Below are positions 25,775-33,588 of a DNA stretch of 64,000 nucleotides, piece after piece (the stretch's first letter is position 1; each line of letters starts with the position of its first letter). The position numbers and the translations under genes are program-made. The notes under the pieces were generated by a model that worked only from the letters and a program-made list of their open reading frames with translations, was not told the DNA's origin and made no database searches. The stretch is from Rhodothermales bacterium (GTDB lineage: Bacteria; Bacteroidota; Rhodothermia; Rhodothermales; JANQRZ01), in NCBI GenBank assembly GCA_039944855.1, contig JBDUXZ010000011.1:1-64000 (forward strand). The letters are read 5' to 3'.

Positions 25775-26310
25775 CACGCGCGTTCATTGCTGAGCTTTCA
25801 TCGGCACCGCCTAGCTCCATTTCGAAGCGCCTGCCCCTGCTTGTCCTCGCGTGCTCTCTCGCGTCGTGCTCTGGAAGCAGGTCCTCCGGACCACGTGCGC
25901 CGATCCAAGCACAGCTCGGCGAGACGGTCGTTCTGGAACAGGGCGATGTCGTGGATTTCCTCGATGCGGACGCCGTTGTTCGCTTCGACAGCATATCGCA
26001 GGATACCCGCTGTCCCGAGGACACGTCGTGCGCCTCCCGTGGCGAGGCCGCAGCGCACTTCACTCTCCGCCGAGCTACTCCTAGCGGAGCCGACGCTGTG
26101 ACGCCCTTCCTCCTCACCATCGAAGGCCACCTGCCCGGTGACGCTGTCGAGAACATCCAGCGCGCCGTCTCCAATCTGGAAGAAGCGAGGCCCGTGATGG
26201 TGAAAGGCTATCCCGTGTTCCTCCACCTCCTCCAGCCCTACCCCGGCTTCGCAGCCGAACGCAAGATGCCACCGACGGCAGTCCTCACCTTCGGGCGTAG
26301 CGAGGATTGA
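25771..26310 (+). CDS. Lipoprotein with SRCP motif, copy 2
   Basis: A 179-aa paralogue of the preceding gene: VRFDSISQDTRCPEDTSC and FLHLLQPYPGFAAERKMPP align directly with copy 1. Lipobox LASC lies around residues 29-32 after a hydrophobic stretch LPLLVLACS; the first 18 residues may be extra if translation starts later. It is less GC-rich than copy 1 and the sequences have diverged strongly, so the duplication is not recent or one copy was imported. Translation is probably coupled through the 4-bp overlap. Confidence 0.78.
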   Translation: MTRAFIAELSSAPPSSISKRLPLLVLACSLASCSGSRSSGPRAPIQAQLGETVVLEQGDVVDFLDADAVVRFDSISQDTRCPEDTSCASRGEAAAHFTLRRATPSGADAVTPFLLTIEGHLPGDAVENIQRAVSNLEEARPVMVKGYPVFLHLLQPYPGFAAERKMPPTAVLTFGRSED

Positions 26311-26319
26311 GCCTTGCGC

Positions 26320-27264
26320 TCACGCGCGGTCTTCGATGCTGCGCTTGAGGAGGCCCTGCTTCTTGAAGTAGATCATCGTCGTGTCGAGCGTGCCGTGGCG
26401 CATCCGTTGGCGGACCTCCTCGACGCCCATCCCGTCGTTGAGCCAGATGAGCGCGGCGGTGTGCGTCAGCGAGTGCGGCGAGACGCCGGGACGCTTGAGC
26501 CCGGCCGCCTTCAGCAGCCCGTTGATCCGGCTGCGGACGCTCCGCGTGTTGAGCCGCTCCCCCGCCGAGCGGTGCCCGTGCGAGACGAAGAGCGGGTCCT
26601 CGGGCCGGACGCGCCCGCGCGTGTCGAGGTAGAGCCGGATCGCGTCCATCACCGGCGGGTCGATGGGGACCTGCTGGTCTTTGACGGTGTGGCCCTTGCC
26701 CTGCACGCGGAGGAACCACCCGAGGAGGGTCTGGTCGAGGTCCTGCATATCGGCACGGACGAGTTCGATCTCGCTCAGCCCGGCGTAGAGCATGAGGTAG
26801 ACGATCGCCCGGTCGCGCTTCTCGATGGGGCTCGCGGTGCGGAGCACGTCTTTGAGCTGCTCCACCTCCTCTTCGGTGAACACCTTGCGCGAGTGCTCGC
26901 TCGGGCGGCGGTTGCCCTTGACCGGCCGCGCCGGGTTCTCCTCCAGCAGCCCGATGTCGACGAGGTACTGGCAGAATCGACGGATTGCCGTGAGGTACGT
27001 CGAGACCGAGACCTGGCTCAGTTCACGCTCCTCCATCAAATATTTCTTGTACCGCTCCACGTCTTCCGTGCGGAAGCGGAACCCTCCAGAGGGGGAACGG
27101 CCCCGCTCGACGGCGTGCCACCGCTCGAACTCGTTGAGCGAGCGCCGGTACGTGCCGACGGTCTCTTTGCTCTTCCCCTTGAGGTACTCGCTCACGAACC
27201 CCTCGAGGCGCGATTCGAGTTCGGCAGCGGAGAGGACGAGGGGCGGGCCGGCGGCGTCGGGCAT
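26320..27264 (-). CDS. Tyrosine-recombinase-like protein lacking both catalytic arginines
   Basis: A 314-aa protein with a SAM-like N-terminal core-binding domain (about residues 20-105) and a C-terminal phage-integrase fold (about 125-305). Aligning by eye to the family, box I normally 'TGLR..E' reads YAGLSEIELVRADM, with Ser at the catalytic Arg position; box II normally 'HxLRHT' reads PHSLTHTAAL, with Thr at the second Arg. The Lys-bearing GKG turn (VQGKGHTVKD), the HG of MRHGTLDTTMIYF and the Tyr nucleophile are kept. With both arginines absent, DNA cleavage should be severely impaired, suggesting a DNA-binding, regulatory or partner-dependent role. A 49-bp palindrome lies just upstream. 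No other phage genes are near. Confidence 0.85.
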   Translation of the reverse strand: MPDAAGPPLVLSAAELESRLEGFVSEYLKGKSKETVGTYRRSLNEFERWHAVERGRSPSGGFRFRTEDVERYKKYLMEERELSQVSVSTYLTAIRRFCQYLVDIGLLEENPARPVKGNRRPSEHSRKVFTEEEVEQLKDVLRTASPIEKRDRAIVYLMLYAGLSEIELVRADMQDLDQTLLGWFLRVQGKGHTVKDQQVPIDPPVMDAIRLYLDTRGRVRPEDPLFVSHGHRSAGERLNTRSVRSRINGLLKAAGLKRPGVSPHSLTHTAALIWLNDGMGVEEVRQRMRHGTLDTTMIYFKKQGLLKRSIEDRA

Positions 27265-27321
27265 GGAGATAACGGCTATTGGAAGCCGCAATCTACGGGC
27301 TTCCGCCCTCTCAAAACGCAA

Positions 27322-27370
27322 AACGTACGGGGGCCCGAAGCGAGATTTTTGCTTCGGGCCCCCGTACGTT
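27322..27370 (-). terminator. Strong terminator-like palindrome (20-bp perfect stem)
   Basis: AACGTACGGGGGCCCGAAGC and its exact reverse complement flank a 9-nt loop GAGATTTTT. On the minus strand it follows the E2 gene stop by 25 bp and is followed by TTTGCGTTTTG, so it fits a terminator of that gene. It also lies 58 bp upstream of the recombinase-like start, so a role as a recognition site for that protein cannot be excluded. Confidence 0.7.
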
Positions 27371-27394
27371 GTAAGCGTCACGACTCGACGTCCC

Positions 27395-29230
27395 TCAGAT
27401 CGCCTCGTTCGGGTCGATGCTCTCCAGCGCGTCTTTGTAGGCTTGCAGGTAGCTCGCGCCCATCGAGCCGTCAATGATGCGGTGGTCGTAGGTCAGCGAG
27501 ACGTACATCATCTGCCGGATCGCGATGATGTCGCCGAGTTCGGGGTGCTCGACCACGACGGGGCGCTTCTTGATCGCGCCGGGCGACAGGATCGCCACCT
27601 GCGGCTGGTTGATGATCGGCGTGCCCATCAGCGAGCCGAGGCTGCCGACGTTCGTCACGGTGAACGTGCCGCCCTGCAGTTCGTCGGGCATGAGCTGCTT
27701 GTTCCGCGCCCGGTCGGCGAGATCGGCAATCGCGTGCGTGAGCCCGGTGAGGTTCTTCTGCCCCGCGTCGCGGACGACGGGGACGAGCAGGCCTTTCGTG
27801 CCGATCGCGACGGCGATCCCGATGTGGTAGTCCTTCTTGACGATGATCCGCTTGCCCTCGACGGAGGCGTTGAGCGTGGGGTGCGTGCGCAGCGCCTCGA
27901 CGGCGGCGCGAACGAAGAACGGGGTGAACGTGAGCTTGACGCCCTCACGCTGCTGGAACGCGCGCTTGTTGTTCTCCCGCGCCTTCACGAGGTTCGTCAC
28001 GTCGATCTCGTTGAACGAGGTGACGTGCGCGCTCGTGTCCTTCGACCGGCGCATGTGCTCGGAGATGAGCTGCCGCATCCGGTCCATCTCAATGATCTCG
28101 ACGCGGTCGCCGTAGTCGCCCGAGGGGGGCGGCGCGGCCGGCTTCGCCCCCTGCTTAGGCTGCGCGGCGGGTGCCTGGCGTTGCTGCGGCGCTGCCTGCG
28201 TCTGGGCCGGCGCCGACGTGCGCTGCTTGACGTAGCCGAGGATGTCCTGCTTCGTGACACGCCCTTCCGTCCCCGTGCCCTTGATCGACTCCAGCTCTCG
28301 CTGGGAAACGCCCTCGGCGCTCGCGATCGAGCGAACGAGCGGCGAGTAGAACCGGCCGTCCTCGCCACGTCGCTGCAGCGGGCCCCTCGCGGCGACCTCC
28401 GCTTCGGCGGGCTCAGCGAGGGGCGAGCCGTCGCCGGCGAGGGCGCGGCCCGTCATCCCGTAGCTCTTCTCGGGCGCCGACGGGGTCTCCCCCGCCTCGG
28501 CCGCTGCCGGTTGCTGCTTCGGGGCCGACGGAGCGGGCGACGCGCCGGCAGCCGCTCCGTCGCCCGTCGCAACGATCGCGATCGGCGCGCCGACGTCAAC
28601 CGTCTCGCCTTCCTGCACGAGGATCTCGACGAGGATACCCTTCGCCGGCGACGGCACCTCAGAATCGACTTTGTCGGTGGAGATCTCCAGCAGCGTCTCG
28701 TCAAGCTCGACCTCGTCGCCGACCTGCTTGGCCCACGACAGCACGGTGCCCTCCATCACGCTCTCGCCCATCTTCGGCATGACGACTTCGGTGCGCTCGC
28801 CCCCTCCGCTTGCGACGGGCGGAGCGGCTTCGGCGTTCGCCTGCGCTCCGGCGCCCGTGGCTTCGGCAGCCTCCTCCGCCACCGGTTCGATGTTCGGCGC
28901 GGCGGGCTTCGCTTCCTCCGACACCTCGGGCTCGGCCGCCGCTGCGTCGGGTCCGGCGCTCGAACCATCGCCGCCGACGGGCGCGTCCACGTCCGTCTCG
29001 ATGACGGCGATCTTCGCCCCCACCTCCACGGTCTCGCCCTCGGGGACGATGATTTCTGCGATCCGACCCGCGGCCGGGGACGGCACCTCGGAGTCGACCT
29101 TGTCGGTGGAAATCTCGAGGAGGGTCTCGTCGAGCTCGACCTCGTCGCCGACCTGCTTCGACCACGTCAGCACGGTGCCTTCCATCACGCTCTCGCCCAT
29201 CTTGGGCATGACGACGTCGACTTTAGCCAT
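27395..29230 (-). CDS. Dihydrolipoamide acyltransferase, E2 of a 2-oxoacid dehydrogenase complex
   Basis: A 611-aa E2 protein. Two N-terminal lipoyl domains, each with EISTDKVDSEVP (lipoyl lysines at about 44 and 187), are joined by Ala/Pro/Glu linkers. A peripheral E3/E1-binding domain follows (about 325-365, SPLVRSIASAEGVSQRELES then GTGTEGRVTKQDILGYV). The C-terminal catalytic domain carries the active-site SLTYDHRIIDGSMG with His/Asp. The general form suits a 2-oxoglutarate or branched-chain complex; the sequence alone does not settle which, and no E1 or E3 gene is adjacent. The MAKVDVVMPKMGESV start follows a C/T-rich leader, and a strong hairpin follows the gene. Confidence 0.93.
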   Translation of the reverse strand: MAKVDVVMPKMGESVMEGTVLTWSKQVGDEVELDETLLEISTDKVDSEVPSPAAGRIAEIIVPEGETVEVGAKIAVIETDVDAPVGGDGSSAGPDAAAAEPEVSEEAKPAAPNIEPVAEEAAEATGAGAQANAEAAPPVASGGGERTEVVMPKMGESVMEGTVLSWAKQVGDEVELDETLLEISTDKVDSEVPSPAKGILVEILVQEGETVDVGAPIAIVATGDGAAAGASPAPSAPKQQPAAAEAGETPSAPEKSYGMTGRALAGDGSPLAEPAEAEVAARGPLQRRGEDGRFYSPLVRSIASAEGVSQRELESIKGTGTEGRVTKQDILGYVKQRTSAPAQTQAAPQQRQAPAAQPKQGAKPAAPPPSGDYGDRVEIIEMDRMRQLISEHMRRSKDTSAHVTSFNEIDVTNLVKARENNKRAFQQREGVKLTFTPFFVRAAVEALRTHPTLNASVEGKRIIVKKDYHIGIAVAIGTKGLLVPVVRDAGQKNLTGLTHAIADLADRARNKQLMPDELQGGTFTVTNVGSLGSLMGTPIINQPQVAILSPGAIKKRPVVVEHPELGDIIAIRQMMYVSLTYDHRIIDGSMGASYLQAYKDALESIDPNEAI

Positions 29231-29412
29231 GAGTAATAGGGATGTGTAGGGCGGGGAAAAGAGAAGGCGGAATATACGTCCGCTCGGCGAAGCGCTTCCG
29301 CGGTGGCGTAGCATTGCGAAGGGTGACTCGCCCCTTTTTCACTAACCGTACCTGTCCCCGTTCCAAGGCGGCAGCGAGCTCAGGGATCACGCGCGCACTA
29401 GTCAAACGTAGT

Positions 29413-29444
29413 GAGGGGAGACCCCATCACTGGAGTCCCCCCTC
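29413..29444 (-). terminator. Hairpin after the sigma-factor gene
   Basis: GAGGGGAGACCCC and GGAGTCCCCCCTC can pair over 13 positions with two mismatches around a 6-nt loop, 24 bp beyond the sigma-factor stop codon. The T-run is weak. Confidence 0.45.
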
Positions 29445-29467
29445 TAGACTGATTCAGACGGCGTACG

Positions 29468-30043
29468 TCAGTTGACCTGCACGGAGTACACGTCGTCGAG
29501 CAGGTTCTGGAGCTTGGTGCGGCCGCGGTTGATCCGGCTCTTCACCGTCCCCATCGGGAGCCCCGTGATCTCGGCGATCTCCTCGTAAGCGAGGTTCTGC
29601 ACGTCACGGAGCACGACGACTTCGCGGAACTCCTCGGGAATCTGCCGGAGCGCGTCCTGGATGTGGCGATCCTGGATGGCAGCTTCGGCGCTCTTGTCGG
29701 GGAGGAACGTCTCGTCCGGCAGCGGCATCTCGTACTCCTCACCGTCGCGGCTCTGCGACTGGATGGAGTAGGTCTGCCGGCGCTTGCGCTTGCGGTACTC
29801 GCTGCGCGCGAGGTTGCCGGCGATCGTGTAGAGCCACGTCGAGAACTTCGCGACGGGACGGTACGAGTGTCGGTTGCGGTAAACGCGGAGAAACGTCTCC
29901 TGGAGGAGGTCTTCGACGCGGCGGCGGTCTTTGTTGAAGCGGTAGAGGTAGTGGGAGAGCCGCTCGGAGTAGCGGTCTACGAGGATATTAAACGCCTCGA
30001 CCGTGCCGGCCTGAAACTGCCGCATCAGATCCTCGTCGTTCAT
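29468..30043 (-). CDS. ECF-type RNA polymerase sigma factor
   Basis: A 191-aa sigma-70-family factor of the ECF (RpoE-like) type. Region 2 spans about residues 10-85 (EAFNILVDRYSERLSHYLYR, DLLQETFLRVYRNRHSY, KFSTWLYTIAGNLARSEYRK). Region 4 spans about 130-185 (ALRQIPEEFREVVVLRDVQN, YEEIAEITGLPMGTVKSRIN). ATG 30043 gives a normal ECF length; a GTG at 30130 would add 29 basic residues. No anti-sigma factor gene is adjacent, which is unusual and leaves its control open. The AT-rich block at 30278-30325 lies upstream. Confidence 0.92.
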   Translation of the reverse strand: MNDEDLMRQFQAGTVEAFNILVDRYSERLSHYLYRFNKDRRRVEDLLQETFLRVYRNRHSYRPVAKFSTWLYTIAGNLARSEYRKRKRRQTYSIQSQSRDGEEYEMPLPDETFLPDKSAEAAIQDRHIQDALRQIPEEFREVVVLRDVQNLAYEEIAEITGLPMGTVKSRINRGRTKLQNLLDDVYSVQVN

Positions 30044-30277
30044 AGCTTCGAGGGTGTCGCGGCGAGCTTGGCGGGCGCGCGTGTGCGGGGCGGTTTTGAC
30101 GTATCGGCGGGTTTCGATGGTAGTATCCACTCAGATTCAGGTAGGTGCAACGGCAGGGCAGTCAGCATCCCGACGGTCGATCGTGTCGGAATTCGTTCTA
30201 ACAACGTTCAACAACCGCTCCAACGTATCTGTTTCTGACAAGCTGACAGGCACGCCCTAGTCAATTCTCGGCGAAGG

Positions 30278-30325
30278 CCTTAATAATTCAAAAAATACAC
30301 GTATACAACGTTTTTATATACAGTG
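30278..30325. promoter_or_regulatory. AT-rich block between sigma factor and ASRT-like gene
   Basis: About 48 bp of conspicuously AT-rich sequence (TTAATAATTCAAAAAATACAC, then an imperfect inverted repeat CACGTATA...TATACAGTG) in an otherwise GC-rich region between divergent genes. It is a likely promoter, UP-element or protein-binding region for either or both genes. Confidence 0.4.
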
Positions 30326-30497
30326 ACTCCGATCGCAGGGTAAGCAGAAACAGGGATTCCCCCAGGTCAGAGTGGGAGGGACCCGCATGCGTCTCGCCCT
30401 CAGCCTGCCGACGGCGTCCTCCTTCGAGGCCCGTTCTGAAACCGCTCCGCCTGTTACGCTGTACCCAATTCCCATCGTTTCCCCATCCTCTTCGCTC

Positions 30498-30875
30498 ATG
30501 CCTACCCCAACCGGCAAACGTCGCTGGGCTATCGCAGAGGGATACATCCCCGCGTGGGGCACTGGCCCCGAACCGGAATTTGCCAGCCACGAGACGTTCT
30601 GCGTCCTCAACGCGGGAAGTAAAGACGCGCACCTCGAGGTCACAGTGTTCTTCGCCGACTGCGAGCCCATTGGACCGTACCGCGTGACCGTCCCGGCGCG
30701 CCGAACGAAGCACGTCCGCTTCAACGACTTGGCCTACCCCGAGCCAAACCCACGCGGGACGGACAACGCAAGCCTCATCGAGAGCGATGTACCCGTCGTC
30801 GTCCAGCACACCCGGCTCGACTCGCGGCAAGCGAGAAACGCGCTCCTCACGACGATGGCGTTCGCGACGGACTGA
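30498..30875 (+). CDS. Sensory rhodopsin transducer (ASRT)-family protein
   Basis: A 125-aa cytosolic protein closely matching the Anabaena sensory rhodopsin transducer family (PF07100), small beta-sandwich proteins that form tetramers. Near-identical blocks recalled from ASRT are present: WAIAEGYIP, GPEPEFASHET, LNAGSKDAHLEV, GPYRVTVPARRTKHVRFNDL and VVVQHTRLDSRQA. The homologues have been linked to rhodopsin signalling in Anabaena and to carbohydrate or DNA binding. No rhodopsin gene is in this window, so here it is an orphan. ATG 30498 follows a C/T-rich leader and aligns with the ASRT N terminus. Confidence 0.93.
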   Translation: MPTPTGKRRWAIAEGYIPAWGTGPEPEFASHETFCVLNAGSKDAHLEVTVFFADCEPIGPYRVTVPARRTKHVRFNDLAYPEPNPRGTDNASLIESDVPVVVQHTRLDSRQARNALLTTMAFATD

Positions 30876-30934
30876 GGGCACTCGCCCCCTACCTACCCAC
30901 AAAAAACAACCCTTCACCCACTCACCCGAGACCC

Positions 30935-31330
30935 ATGGCTAAGACTACAGCCCCGAAAAACACAGACGCCTCCCCCGAGACGCCCGACGCCTCGACGGCG
31001 GACACGACCAAGAAGGCCGCCGCCGCGAAGTCGACGGCAGCTAAGAAGCCGGCAGCCAAGAAGGCCGCGGCTACATCGACGGCGGCGAAGAAGCCTGCCG
31101 CGAAAAAGCCGGCCGCCAAGAAGGCCGCTGCAAAGAGCACGAAGGCCGACGACGCGGCGGCCAAGAAGCCCGCTGCGAAGAAGTCGACCGCGAAGAAGAA
31201 CAGCGGGCCGACGCAGGAGGACATCGCTCGCCGGGCGTACGAGCTCCACCAGCAGCGCGGCGGTGCCCACGGTAGCCACGAAGACGACTGGCACCGGGCG
31301 GAAGCAGAACTGCGCGGCAAGAAGAAGTAA
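30935..31330 (+). CDS. Histone-H1-like Lys/Ala-rich protein with C-terminal DUF2934
   Basis: A 131-aa protein in two parts. Residues about 1-90 are low-complexity, made of repeated AAKKPAAKK / AAKST units, as in bacterial H1-like proteins that bind DNA through a basic disordered tail. Residues about 92-128 are a DUF2934-like helical domain: TQEDIARRAYELHQQRGGAH followed by DDWHRAEAEL. A nucleoid-associated role is likely but inferred. It lies 59 bp downstream of the ASRT gene on the same strand. The repeats are prone to slippage, so length may vary among strains. Confidence 0.85.
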   Translation: MAKTTAPKNTDASPETPDASTADTTKKAAAAKSTAAKKPAAKKAAATSTAAKKPAAKKPAAKKAAAKSTKADDAAAKKPAAKKSTAKKNSGPTQEDIARRAYELHQQRGGAHGSHEDDWHRAEAELRGKKK

Positions 31331-31356
31331 GCCGCCCGCTCCAGCCCTAGCACGTC

Positions 31357-31386
31357 CCTGCACCGGTGGAAGCCCATCGGTGCGGG
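31357..31386 (+). terminator. Hairpin after the H1-like gene
   Basis: CCTGCACCGGTGG and CCATCGGTGCGGG form a 13-bp stem (two G-T pairs) with an AAGC loop, 26 bp after the stop codon. No T-run. Confidence 0.5.
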
Positions 31387-31529
31387 AGACGTGCGTTCGG
31401 CGCGCATCGACGTCAGCCCCTACCGGTCAGCAAATGGAGCGCGAGCAGAACGCACCCTGAATCCACGGTCGGCGGCGGCGGGCGGTGTTCTCTTTCAGCC
31501 TCGCTTCCCTCCTACGCTCCCCGCCTCCG

Positions 31530-33452
31530 ATGCCCCTGCTTTCGCTCGACGCTGTCCGCAAAAACTACGGCGTGAAGCCGCTCCTCGAAGACGTCACGTT
31601 CGTCCTCGAGGCCGACGAGCGGATGGGCGTGATCGGACCGAACGGGTCGGGGAAGACGACCCTCCTCCGCATCATTGCGGGCGTCGAGCCGCCGGATGGG
31701 GGGCGCGTGGCGGCGACGAGCGGGAGCCACGTCGCGTATCTCCCGCAGAACCCCGTGTTCGACGACGCGCAGACCGTGCTCGACGCCGTCTTCGATCAGG
31801 GGAACGAACGGACGCGACTGCTCCACGACTACGAAGCGGCGTTGCACAAGCTCGACGCCACCGGCGGGTCGGATGAACGCCTGCTCGAACGGCTGTCTGA
31901 CCTCTCACACCAACTCGACGTGTCGGGCGGGTGGGACCTCGAAGCGAATGCGAAAGCCGTGCTCGATCGGCTCGGCATCGTCGACACCGACGCCATTGTC
32001 GGGACGCTCTCGGGCGGGCAGCGCAAGCGCGTTGCCCTCGCCCGCGCGCTCGTCCTCCGGCCCGACCTCCTCATCCTCGACGAGCCGACGAACCACCTCG
32101 ACGCCGAGACGATCTCGTGGCTCGAAGGCTACCTCGCCCGCTACACCGGCGCGCTCCTCCTCGTCACGCACGACCGCTACTTCCTCGACCGCGTGACGAA
32201 CCGGATGTTGGAGCTCGACGGCGGCACGGCGCAGCGCTTCGACGGCAACTACACGTACTACCTCGAGAAGAAGGAGGAGCAGGCGCTCCGCGACGAGGCC
32301 GAGGAGCAGAAGCGGCAGAACCTCGCCCGCCGCGAGCTCGCGTGGCTGAGGCGCGGAGCGAAGGCGCGGACGACGAAGCAGAAGGCGCGCGTAAACCGAG
32401 CCGAAGCCCTCCTCTCTGAGCCCACCGAGCGGGCCGCGGCGGAGATCGAGCTCTCGGCCCCCGCGACCCGGCTCGGCACGAAGGTCGTCGAGCTCGACGA
32501 CGTCTCGAAGGGGTTCGACGGCGAGACGCTCGTCGCCGACTTCACGTACAACGTGCTGCGCGGCGACCGGCTCGGCATCATCGGGCCGAACGGATCGGGC
32601 AAGACGACCCTCCTCGAGATGATCGCGGGGCGGCTCGCGCCCGACGCCGGCACCGTCACGCTTGGGAAGACCGTGACGATCGGCTACTACGACCAGGAAA
32701 GCCGCGCGCTCGACGACGACCTCCGCCTCATCGACTACATCAAAGAGGTGGCCGAGGTCGTCCGCACGGCCGACGGCGCGCTCATCACGGCGAGCCAGAT
32801 GCTGGAGCGGTTCCTCTTCCCGCCCGCGATGCAGTACACCCCGATCGGCCTCCTCTCCGGCGGCGAGCGGCGGAGGCTCTACCTCCTCCGCGTGCTGATG
32901 GGCGCGCCGAACGTGCTCCTCCTCGACGAGCCGACGAACGACCTCGACATCCCCACACTCGTCGCGCTCGAAGACTACCTCGACGGGTTCGCCGGCTGCC
33001 TCATCGTCGTCTCGCACGACCGCTACTTCCTCGACCGCACCGTCGACCACCTCTTCCGGTTCGAGGGCGAGGGAAGGCTGCGGGAGTATCCGGGGGCGTA
33101 CAGCGCGTTTTTGGAGATCCACGAACGCGAAGAGGCGGAGCAGGCTGAAGCGGAGCGCGCAGCGGCGAAGCGAGCAACGGCCCCCGCTCCCCCGCCGGAA
33201 CCAGTCGCCGCCGCGCCCGCAGCGAAATCGACCGGGGCGCGCAAGCTGTCGTACAAAGAGCAGCGCGAGCTGGAGTCGCTTGAAGTGCGGATCGAGGAGG
33301 CCGAGGAGCGGAAGGCAGACATCGAGCAGCGCATGGCTGAGGCGGCGAGTGACTTCGATGCCGTCACCGCGCTCTCCACCGAGCTGCACGCGCTCGTGAA
33401 GCAACTCGACCGCGACGTGGAGCGGTGGGCCGAACTCGCAGAGATGGCGTGA
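31530..33452 (+). CDS. ABC-F family ATPase, Uup type
   Basis: A 640-aa soluble protein with two ABC domains and no membrane segments. Domain 1: Walker A IGPNGSGKTTLLRI (about residue 36), signature LSGGQRKRVALARAL, Walker B LLILDEPTNHLD. Domain 2: IGPNGSGKTTLLEM (about 355), LSGGERRRLYLLRV, VLLLDEPTNDLD. A C-terminal coiled coil (about 570-638, SYKEQRELESLEVRIEEAEE) is typical of Uup. ABC-F proteins act on ribosomes; Uup additionally influences recombination and branched DNA. Assignment to Uup rests on the coiled-coil tail. Confidence 0.9.
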   Translation: MPLLSLDAVRKNYGVKPLLEDVTFVLEADERMGVIGPNGSGKTTLLRIIAGVEPPDGGRVAATSGSHVAYLPQNPVFDDAQTVLDAVFDQGNERTRLLHDYEAALHKLDATGGSDERLLERLSDLSHQLDVSGGWDLEANAKAVLDRLGIVDTDAIVGTLSGGQRKRVALARALVLRPDLLILDEPTNHLDAETISWLEGYLARYTGALLLVTHDRYFLDRVTNRMLELDGGTAQRFDGNYTYYLEKKEEQALRDEAEEQKRQNLARRELAWLRRGAKARTTKQKARVNRAEALLSEPTERAAAEIELSAPATRLGTKVVELDDVSKGFDGETLVADFTYNVLRGDRLGIIGPNGSGKTTLLEMIAGRLAPDAGTVTLGKTVTIGYYDQESRALDDDLRLIDYIKEVAEVVRTADGALITASQMLERFLFPPAMQYTPIGLLSGGERRRLYLLRVLMGAPNVLLLDEPTNDLDIPTLVALEDYLDGFAGCLIVVSHDRYFLDRTVDHLFRFEGEGRLREYPGAYSAFLEIHEREEAEQAEAERAAAKRATAPAPPPEPVAAAPAAKSTGARKLSYKEQRELESLEVRIEEAEERKADIEQRMAEAASDFDAVTALSTELHALVKQLDRDVERWAELAEMA

Positions 33453-33535
33453 GCGGCGCGTGAGCAGGACGTTCTTGCGAGAAGCCATCGTGACTTTCCT
33501 GTGACGTAGAACGTTGTAACTCGTACGTTGAGGCC

Positions 33536-33553
33536 CGGACCGTGCGCGGTCCG
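33536..33553 (+). terminator. Short hairpin between the ABC-F gene and glgC
   Basis: CGGACCG and CGGTCCG pair around TGCG, followed by a C/T-rich run into the glgC start 36 bp later. Might be a terminator of the upstream gene or part of the glgC leader. Confidence 0.4.
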
Positions 33554-33588
33554 TCCCCCTTCACCCGCTCCACTTCACCCCTCCTCTC

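Noticed and set aside
26320-27400. Integron or prophage start at the recombinase-like gene
   Set aside because: No attC-like repeats, gene cassettes or phage genes are present; neighbours are housekeeping genes and the catalytic arginines are missing.
30044-30130. Longer N terminus of the sigma factor from GTG 30130
   Set aside because: It adds 29 basic residues not typical of ECF factors; ATG 30043 gives the normal start.
30935-31330. Tandem repeat or CRISPR-like array
   Set aside because: The repetitive DNA encodes AAKKPAAKK units in one frame and ends in a DUF2934 domain; there are no spacers.
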